Part shown: piece after piece, positions 57,057-64,000 of the stretch
Layout: each line of letters begins with the position of its first letter
How positions within the stretch are numbered: the first letter of the stretch is position 1
DNA from: Emmonsiellopsis sp. PD_33
Taxonomy: Eukaryota; Ascomycota; Eurotiomycetes; Onygenales; Ajellomycetaceae
Length of the DNA: 64,000 nucleotides
NCBI GenBank assembly: GCA_032988165.1
Contig: JANTQF010000089.1
Location: 1 to 64,000, forward strand
Direction of reading: 5' to 3'
The notes under the pieces: model-generated
Database searches by the model: none
Told to the model about the DNA's origin: nothing
The model's input: the letters and a program-made list of their open reading frames with translations, nothing else
Position numbers and translations under genes: made by a program

Positions 57057-57633
57057 GCTATTATGTTCTTCGAAGGAATTTATCGATGGCGAAGGGGTTT
57101 GACGTGGAATAGAGCATGAAGATGCTTGGTCGACGCCCGCAAGACTTGAAAGCGGGAGGTTGGAGGACAGCCGACTGTCTGTCCCAGCGCCGGGCGAGAA
57201 GTAAATTTCCAAGCTAGACGAAGCTGCAGTAGCGTTCAGGCTGTGTGCGGTTCCGGGGAAAGAAGTGTTTATAGAGGCGAGGCCGTCAAGACAAAGCTGG
57301 TGGAGGGTTGGAGGTCTGCGATGAGGTTGTCTGCGCTGTTCGCTGGTCGAGTTCATCAAGCTGCGCCAAGACTTTCCGGCTGCTCGAATGCTGCTCGTTG
57401 ACGCTAACCGCATACGGCTAGCGTAACATCTCCCTCGCATCATCAACTTTCCGGCTCGCAACTTCACATCTCAAAGACGCCAAACACCGCTTACATTGAC
57501 TGCTCATGAACTCCCCGCGCAGGAGGCATTGGACCAATTGAGCACCCGGAATTCCATCTATAAGGGACAACCCGCTTTATACTCTCTCTTTCTCCTCACT
57601 AGACCCCCTTGCGATCTCCTCCATCCGTCAGCC
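57057..57633. promoter_or_regulatory. Divergent promoter of POP2 and the NDUFB3 homologue
   Basis: About 580 bases lie between the two start codons. The POP2 side is an open frame without stops for 411 bases. TATAAGG lies near 57560, about 75 bases before the complex I gene start. Confidence 0.5.
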
Positions 57634-58013
57634 ATGGCTGCTCCAAACCCCACCGGCTTCGACATGAAGACCTACAAAGCCGCCGCCAGCCCCCGTTCTA
57701 CCTGGGCTAAGCGGGACCCATGGGCACGATAGTAAGTTCTAAATTACTCATCAACTCTCAATCACCCTGCTGCTTGCGTTGCGCCGTCTAGAAAATCGCG
57801 GAATTTCCATGTACCACCCATACTTTTTCCGAGCTAACCATTTCTTTCTCGACGTACAGTGAAGCATGGAGATATACTGGCCCATTCTCGAGATGGAACA
57901 GATTTAAGAACGGACTCCCCGGCTTGGGAATAGCGACTGTTGCCTTCGCGGCATACTGCGGATACGAGTGGGCATTCCTGACGCCAGAGCACCATGGGGA
58001 GGGACACCACTAG
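57634..58013 (+). CDS. NDUFB3: Complex I subunit B12 (NDUFB3 homologue)
   Basis: Two exons, 57634-57731 and 57860-58013, about 83 residues. The exon joint restores DPWARYEAWRYTGPFSRW, a block typical of the B12 subunit of NADH:ubiquinone oxidoreductase. A single membrane helix follows (GLGIATVAFAAYCGYEWAFL). The C-terminus is short and His-rich (EHHGEGHH). The length is normal for the family. The protein is an accessory subunit of the complex I membrane arm in mitochondria. It is too short in each exon to be obvious as an ORF. Confidence 0.92.
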
Positions 58014-58763
58014 ATTTTTATTCTATGCTTTATTCGTCGGGTTTATGCGAACTGCGGTGGTCGACAGTGTCTTTGAAAGCGAGGTGGCTGGCTAGTACCG
58101 GACGATTCACATTATCTCGATATCCGGACAAAGGGGGGACTGAATGCTCTCCCACTTCACGCATGATCCTTTGTCATGGGCATCGCCCTCTATGGGACCA
58201 CGTCTAGGTTGAGGGGGTTACTTTTGTTTGTTTAAGAAGTTCAATGGAACCGACACCTCACGAGGGAACCAAGACTGTTTGACATGTACATACTACATAC
58301 TAGAGACGCTTGCGGAGCGGCGCTACGGGATTTTTTTTGTTATCAATCTTCCTTCTTTTCAAGTGCAGTTTCATACCATTTGATTGGTCTTATTCTCTAT
58401 AACAAAATAGGAACAAAATGTAAACTACCGGGCAAATTTCTAGACCCCCCCCCGGTGAACCATGTGCTGCGCCATATCAAACAATAATATCCCGAGGACA
58501 GGAATGTTACAAACGCTTTGACGAAATGCGTTATCGGGACTACGTATTTCATCCCAGAACACTGCTCCAAAATATCGTCTGGGTTCCATATCTTCAAACA
58601 CGTTGAATGGGACACATTCTTTCGTCAGAACGGTATGCATGGTATCATATCTAACTGAATAAGAACACTAGTTTATATCTCAAAGCGTCTTTTTAAAAAA
58701 AAGACCCACCCACATAGTCATATTTTCATAAACATATCCATCCTATCTATAAAATCATCCCTC
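58014..58763. other. Spacer between convergent genes
   Basis: It is the 3' region of the complex I gene and of SQT1. No gene is supported; C9 at about 58445-58453 is a homopolymer. Confidence 0.6.
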
Positions 58764-60317
58764 CTACTCCTCAAAAACCAAGGCAATCCCATCGTCACCG
58801 GCCGTAACAATCCTCTTCCCCGCCTCGCCACCCTGAACAAATCCCAAAATGCCTCCAGACTGCTCTCCTTCTTCATTCTCACTCACGCCCAGATGGCCTC
58901 GCCATTCCTTCACCAGCCCAAATCCAGCAGCTGCGGTGCCTCCCCGCGTATCCCACCGACGAACCGAACCATCCAGACCGACCGATGTAAGCAGCCACGA
59001 TCTGCTATTACCGGTCGCAGCTGGTCCACTTTGTTGCGCATCATCACGGACGAATTCAACCTTGACAACGGCCGTTTCTTCATGCGCCGCGCGAATATGA
59101 CGCCGGATGGCGTACCGGTGCGCTGTGTCGAAAAGGGCGATTGAACCATCAACCGAGCCGGCCGCAAGGAGAGTTAGGGGTGGAGAGGAGAATGATAGTG
59201 TCTCAACGCCATCACTTTGAGCCTGAAGAGAAGCGAGGAGAGTACCTGCGCCACCACCGGCCGACGCTGCTGCGCTGCCCGCTTTTGACTTGGCTTTTGA
59301 TTTCGACGCAGCGCCTGCTCCTGCTGTCGTTGAGGATGGAAGGCGTGGTAGGCCTACTACCTTGATATGTCCCTCCGCTCCGCCTACGGCGGCGAAGGCA
59401 CCCGTAGGCGCGATTGCGATGGAATATAAACCACCTTCGACGGCGAAGCGCTGATCTTGCGCGGTTAGTCCCACGACAACCTGTGTACCCGCAGAGGAAG
59501 CGACGCCTGCGGCTGCAGCGGCGCCAAATACATCATAGACGTAGAAGCTTCCATCCTCCGAGACGGTAGCTAGGAGCTTCCCATCCGGCGTCCACGCGCC
59601 AGCCGTGCAGGACTCGGTATGTTGGAAAAACGCAGAAACCATAGCAACCGGCTCCGCCTTGTCGCTCGCATCGATCCTGTATACCCACACGCTCCCGTTA
59701 TTCGCGCCAAGTGCGACAAGGTTCTTGTTTTCCTCATCTCCACCAGGGCTCGCAGGGCACGTCGCGACCCAGTTGATCTCCTCAACCTCCTGCACTTCCG
59801 CCAAGAACTTCCATTCCAGCCCCGTCTTCCCGCTACTCGTATCCCGCCACGCGCGCAACTTCCCATCCAACCCCGCCGTAACCACATACTCCCCCGCGGG
59901 CTCAGTGAACGCCACCGCATTCACCGAATCACTGTGTCCGTCCAACTTCGCAATAGGAGGCAGCGACTCGCGTTCGCCCTTGGGTTGGGGGTTCGACTCG
60001 TAGCTCCGTGGCAGTAGCGGTCGTTCCGCGACGGCGTTGAATATGTATGCTGTGTCGTCGCCGGAGCCGGTGACGGTGATGGAGGGGTGGAGGGGGTGTT
60101 GGGCTATGCAGAAGATAGAGTCATTGTGAAGATCGAAGTGGGCGGAGGAGTCATTTTGGAAAGCTATCTCTTCGCCGCCTTCATCGTCGGAGAAGTCCTC
60201 CATGGGGTGGTCGTCATCGCCGTGGATTTCTTCGTCAGCGTCCGCGGGGTCGAGGTACATATCTTCGTTCTCGGGGTCATCTCCCGGGTAGGAGTGAGGG
60301 TTTTGAGAGGAGGACAT
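58764..60317 (-). CDS. SQT1: WD40 ribosome-assembly chaperone Sqt1 (AAMP family)
   Basis: One exon of 517 residues. After an acidic N-terminal part (DDPENEDMYLDPADADEEIH) come WD repeats: LHNDSIFCIAQHPLHPSITV, LDGHSDSVNAVAFTEPAGEY, FFQHTESCTAGAWTPDGKLL, SVDGSIALFDTAHRYAIRRH, and LTSVGLDGSVRRWDTRGG. The C-terminus ends AGDDGIALVFEE. Acidic N-terminus and eight-bladed propeller with this order match yeast Sqt1 and animal AAMP. Sqt1 is the dedicated chaperone that binds ribosomal protein uL16 (Rpl10) and delivers it to 60S subunits. An Ala/Lys-rich insert near residue 340 is low-complexity. Confidence 0.88.
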   Translation of the reverse strand: MSSSQNPHSYPGDDPENEDMYLDPADADEEIHGDDDHPMEDFSDDEGGEEIAFQNDSSAHFDLHNDSIFCIAQHPLHPSITVTGSGDDTAYIFNAVAERPLLPRSYESNPQPKGERESLPPIAKLDGHSDSVNAVAFTEPAGEYVVTAGLDGKLRAWRDTSSGKTGLEWKFLAEVQEVEEINWVATCPASPGGDEENKNLVALGANNGSVWVYRIDASDKAEPVAMVSAFFQHTESCTAGAWTPDGKLLATVSEDGSFYVYDVFGAAAAAGVASSAGTQVVVGLTAQDQRFAVEGGLYSIAIAPTGAFAAVGGAEGHIKVVGLPRLPSSTTAGAGAASKSKAKSKAGSAAASAGGGAGTLLASLQAQSDGVETLSFSSPPLTLLAAGSVDGSIALFDTAHRYAIRRHIRAAHEETAVVKVEFVRDDAQQSGPAATGNSRSWLLTSVGLDGSVRRWDTRGGTAAAGFGLVKEWRGHLGVSENEEGEQSGGILGFVQGGEAGKRIVTAGDDGIALVFEE

Positions 60318-62104
60318 GTTTGTGGTATTATAGAGGGCGTTAGGGGTGTGATTTGGAGAGGAAAGGAGGATGGGATGAGGTTGCGCAGGGAACCCTCTGG
60401 ATCTGAACTTGAAGATTTGATATGGCGGGGCAGATTTGCGGATGTATTTTTTTTTTTTTTTGCCGTCACCAAAACAGAGGTTGACGCAGAATTATATCAC
60501 AGCAATTCTCACGAATTTATGATAGAAATAGGAAATAAGAGCGCAGAATCGCGGCGGCATATAGGAAAATATTTATTTATTTTTATAGTCTGATAGAAAA
60601 GAACGCGAGCGAACGTCGTCGATTTCACGCCTGTCGTCTTCTTGCTGGCTTAGAAATCCAGATTAGCCACGAGATTGATTAGGGCTGAGTTTGACACGTG
60701 ACTCTGGTGCAGCCAAATCGGATGTGATTGGCCAACAACTTCTTGAATTTACTTCATGCAAGACTTACCAGACGACTTCAAATACGGATAGCAGGTGTTT
60801 AATGGCATTGTGAAGCCTTATTACTGCACAGTTGGCCTTGAAATGGGGTTTGCCTAAGAGTGCAACTTTCTATCTTCACTGTCCTCAGATTCAAGTTGTT
60901 TTGTGAACCATTCAATAATTTCAATTCAGCCCTAAAAACATCCGACTTCATTCAAGTTCTGTATGCATCGGGGAATCTGCCATTGATTCCCATCTGCCTT
61001 TATGGGATAGATCTCTTTATGAGTCATTTTCATAATTGATCCCTACTTGTGGTTGTCCAGGCCCAACGCACCGCAGATCCATTTCTGTGGATGACGTTAA
61101 TATCCCTGAGAACTATCAGGCCGGTGGTTCTGCCAACACCTGGGAAGCCGTATTCCAATTTTTCTTAGTATGCAATGACTGGTTCATATTATGATGCCTC
61201 AGCGATTGTTCTCAGCTTTAACGGCCATATTATGGGTCCTAGTCTTAACTGCCTTCGTCACTACAATACCGGAGACCGCGACACCGATCGTTATGTCACT
61301 CTAGGAGATGCACTGGGCTCCAGGGTTTGAGAGTGAACACCACAGCGTTATAGGAAAGTTCTAGCTTGCCAGAAAAATATTGGGCGTGTGGTTTCAATAA
61401 TCACCGCATCCCTCGTGTATGATTTACTAGTAACTATGATACCTGGTTTCGAGGCCAAATGGATTGAAGCTACGTAAGTGAATATCTTTCGAGTTTTATG
61501 ACATATTCTTCGGGTAAAAAGTTGAAGTATGACTCTACTGCCTGTGAAAACCCTTGACTTGAGTCAGGATTACTCGTCACACTTATACGAGAGGCATACA
61601 CTGGCTTCGCCAATTCCCCAGAGCCAGAAAGGACAACTATCTTCACCTCTCTGATATCTGTTGTCTTAGACAGCCGGCAATATAGTATAACAATTGATAG
61701 ATTCGGATGGTAGGAAGGCTGGGAAACCGGAACTGTTATTTTTGAATCATGGAGGGTCTCCTGATGGGTACTAGGGGGTGTGAAAATAGACTCCTGTGGG
61801 AAATACGGGGAACTTAATGGGTTGGCATATATTGGCATGTCAAAGAGGACATAGGTCGGAAACTTTTCGTCCGGCTAAGCAGTAACTATTCAATTGCGGC
61901 AGTGGAGAAAGACTGCAAAATATTGAACATTGAAGTTCCCGGTGACTGCAAATAGGGGGTTGCCGAGCAGCTGACTAATGTGCTCGGCTAGTCGGGAGCC
62001 CTGCAAGCGGCATGCCGAGATGTGACACCACGACCACCAACCCTGTTCTGTGTTCCTCGTCACTAACGACACTTCCTTATATTGGCATATACTAGCAGCG
62101 AGAA
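60318..62104. other. SQT1 upstream region and possible gene relics
   Basis: The left part is the SQT1 leader and promoter. Between about 61060 and 61310 some stretches look coding (for example RLFSALTAILWVLVLTAFVT followed by TIPETATPIV, like the end of an MFS-transporter helix), but stops interrupt them at once. No gene can be supported. Confidence 0.4.
60695..60731 (-). promoter_or_regulatory. CACGTG element and CCAAT box upstream of SQT1
   Basis: CACGTG at 60695-60700 and ATTGG (CCAAT on the other strand) at 60727-60731 lie about 380-410 bases before the SQT1 start. The spacing is like that upstream of ARB1. Confidence 0.45.
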
Positions 62105-64000
62105 ATGTCAAGTGCATGTATAATTTGCCACAAGAAAAAGGTATGCATAGTACTGACGCGTAGGAACTTGAATTTAAGGACCGGAGTGCCCCAGCTAATG
62201 GCCGCCTTCTAGGTGAAATGTGATTTGTCTGTCATTCTCCCCTGCACTAATTGCAAGAAGGCGGATTTAGAATGCAGGTACGAAGGAATGATTCACACGA
62301 AAAGAGGCCATAATTGACGCAGATCCAGGCCGTACACGAGAAAACGCAAGCGATTTACAAACAGCCTATCCCCAACACGGGACACCCCGCCAGCTCAAGG
62401 GCTGAACAGTGGTAGACTGCCCGCTCCTAATGTGGTTCAGGGGATGGCATCCGATACAGGGATTGTAACTGTCTCTTTACCTCAGGCAAATGTTACTCTC
62501 TTTCCCGGCGAATCTACGCAGAGTCATGACGACCTGCATCAGCAACCAGATAACGAAAAAAGTTACCTTGGCCGTAGTGAGTACCTGGGAGGAAGTGTAC
62601 CATTTGACGAAGCCCTGGTGAAGCCCAGTCCAGCCACATCACGCTCCCCACAGGATGGTGCGGACGCAGATTTACAGATGCTCTGGCAACAAAGGGCATT
62701 TGATTTGCCGCCTAAGCCGACACAGGACCGGATCATCCAATATTTTATGCAATTCTGCGCTCCCTGGAATCCAATTGTTGATTGGGACATGTCAGATGAG
62801 AGCACTGCACCCTCAGAGCTCCTCCTTCAAGCCGTCTTTTTAGCCGGAAGTCGGGTGTGCTCGGGGTATGTGGATAATGCAGCCAGCGAGGTCTTCTACC
62901 GTCGGGCAAAACTTCTCTTCTTTTTTGGCGGAGGCAACAGGCCACTATCCTCTATTACGGCTGCATGTCTGCTTCACTGGTATAATCCGGTTGGACCGGA
63001 AAATGTATCCACTGATACTAGTAGCTTTTGGATTCGTGTTGCTGGTGCTATGGCTTTTCAAATTGGTTTGCACAAGGAACCATCGCAGCAAAAGAAAGAT
63101 CGGGGATTTCGTCGGAGATTATGGTGGACTCTTGTGGTAGGTTTTTAGATCGTCTCATTTTATGAAGGAAACTACTAATTGTTTTTCAAGGCCCGTGATA
63201 ATGTTATCTCGGCTGGAGTCGGAAGGCCGCGCACAATCAACCTCCGGGACAGCGATGTTCTTCCGCCTTCTCTTGACGACTTCCTAGTCAAGGATGATAA
63301 AGCTCGGGTATTCCTAGCATATGTTACTATTTGTCAATTACTTGGAAATACTGCCGAGTATAGCCTGCGTAGAGAATTATCTCCAAAACATCGGACCGAA
63401 CTGGAAAGCGCTTTGTTTAGATGGAACAAACAGACAATCCACGGACTACAATCATATATCTCAAAACTGGAGAAACCTCCAACAACCCATACCTCAGAAA
63501 TGCGGCAACTGTTGGTCGTTTACTTCGTGGTACTGAACATCCTCAATCGCTCGCCTGCGCCAAACAGTGTACCCACTGCTATGTCATTGATGGCCTCTTC
63601 CTTCCTGGCTGGTATTTACGAACAGTTCTTCAAACAAGACGAACTTGAGCATCTTGGACCAGCGTTTACTTTCTACGGCCTCTGTGCAGGTCTTACCCTA
63701 CTCTCCGCCTATCGATACCCAGTCCTCCAGGAAATTGCAGAATATGAACTTACCATTATCAAGCTGTGTCTCCAGCAACTTTCTAAGAGATGGCACTCTG
63801 CAATTGGGCCCCTTCAAGTACTGGACAAACTGACCGACGAGATCCACCGGCAACCCAAGTTTGATACCGAACCCCAGGTGCTGGATCCAGAAATGGCTGG
63901 TTTCTTTGAAGATTTTGATACACGGTTGTGCAAACAGTGGCCCATTCTCATGAGCCAGGATGCCCAATCGAACGAGCAAACTTCACATCAGGAAAGGATG
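62105..64000 (+). CDS. Zn2Cys6 fungal transcription factor, cut by window end
   Basis: Partial, with four exons so far: 62105-62140, 62213-62277, 62323-63136 and 63191 to the right edge, 575 residues without a stop. The zinc cluster is split by two introns: C-x2-C-x6-C-x7-C-x2-C-x6-C, from CIICHKKKVKC to PCTNCKKADLEC, followed by basic SRPYTRKRKRF. The fungal transcription factor middle homology region follows from about residue 200 (IIQYFMQFCAPWNPIVDW, SSITAACLLHWYNPVG, RRLWWTLVARDNVISAGVGR). Such factors bind CGG-type sites in the nucleus, often regulating nearby metabolic genes. The target is unknown. Confidence 0.9.

Overview
The window is nuclear DNA from a filamentous ascomycete. Genes carry short introns (about 50-110 nt, GT-AG, often with CTAAC-like branch points), intergenic DNA is full of homopolymers, and the families are typical of Pezizomycotina: SAT4/rhodopsin-type membrane protein, DUF6536, fungal Zn2Cys6 factor, HPP, peroxisomal-type copper amine oxidase. 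Gene style suggests Eurotiomycetes (Eurotiales or Onygenales), but that is inference. I joined exons by hand from splice signals and reading-frame continuity; about 24 protein genes, one tRNA and several damaged genes are supported.

Layout. 1-7.5 kb: O-methyltransferase, Gfo/Idh/MocA oxidoreductase and SAT4-type membrane protein, an accessory-looking trio. 7.5-10 kb: gene-poor AT-rich stretch. 10-14 kb: HPP membrane protein and the ABC-F ribosome-biogenesis ATPase ARB1. 15-16.4 kb: a divergent, inverted pair of small secreted eight-cysteine proteins, the most novel feature here. 16.9-23 kb: cyclin H (CCL1), then the E2 enzyme UBC1 head-to-head with proteasome ATPase RPT2. 24-25.9 kb: a DUF885 peptidase-like gene broken by a stop and a frameshift. 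26.4-31.7 kb: WDR70-like WD40 protein, a small possibly frameshifted gene, and a NIPA-type magnesium transporter. 33-40.6 kb: MIT/coiled-coil protein resembling Atg38 and a GRAM-VASt sterol-transfer (LAM family) protein. 41.6 kb: tRNA-Glu(CUC). 42.4-48.8 kb: SEC72, an unrecognised gene, and a DUF6536 membrane protein. 50-54 kb: secreted aspartic protease converging on a copper amine oxidase whose second intron lacks an AG acceptor. 55.4-60.3 kb: POP2/CAF1 deadenylase divergent from complex I subunit B12 (NDUFB3), then SQT1. 62.1-64 kb: 5' part of a Zn2Cys6 transcription factor running off the right edge.

Functional themes. Housekeeping genes for ribosome assembly (ARB1, SQT1), ubiquitin-proteasome degradation (UBC1, RPT2), transcription and mRNA decay (CCL1, POP2), secretion (SEC72) and membrane contact or autophagy (LAM, Atg38-like) are interspersed with lineage-variable genes (secreted Cys-rich pair, OMT, SAT4, DUF6536, protease, Zn2Cys6 factor). 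Several housekeeping promoters share a CACGTG element near a CCAAT box.
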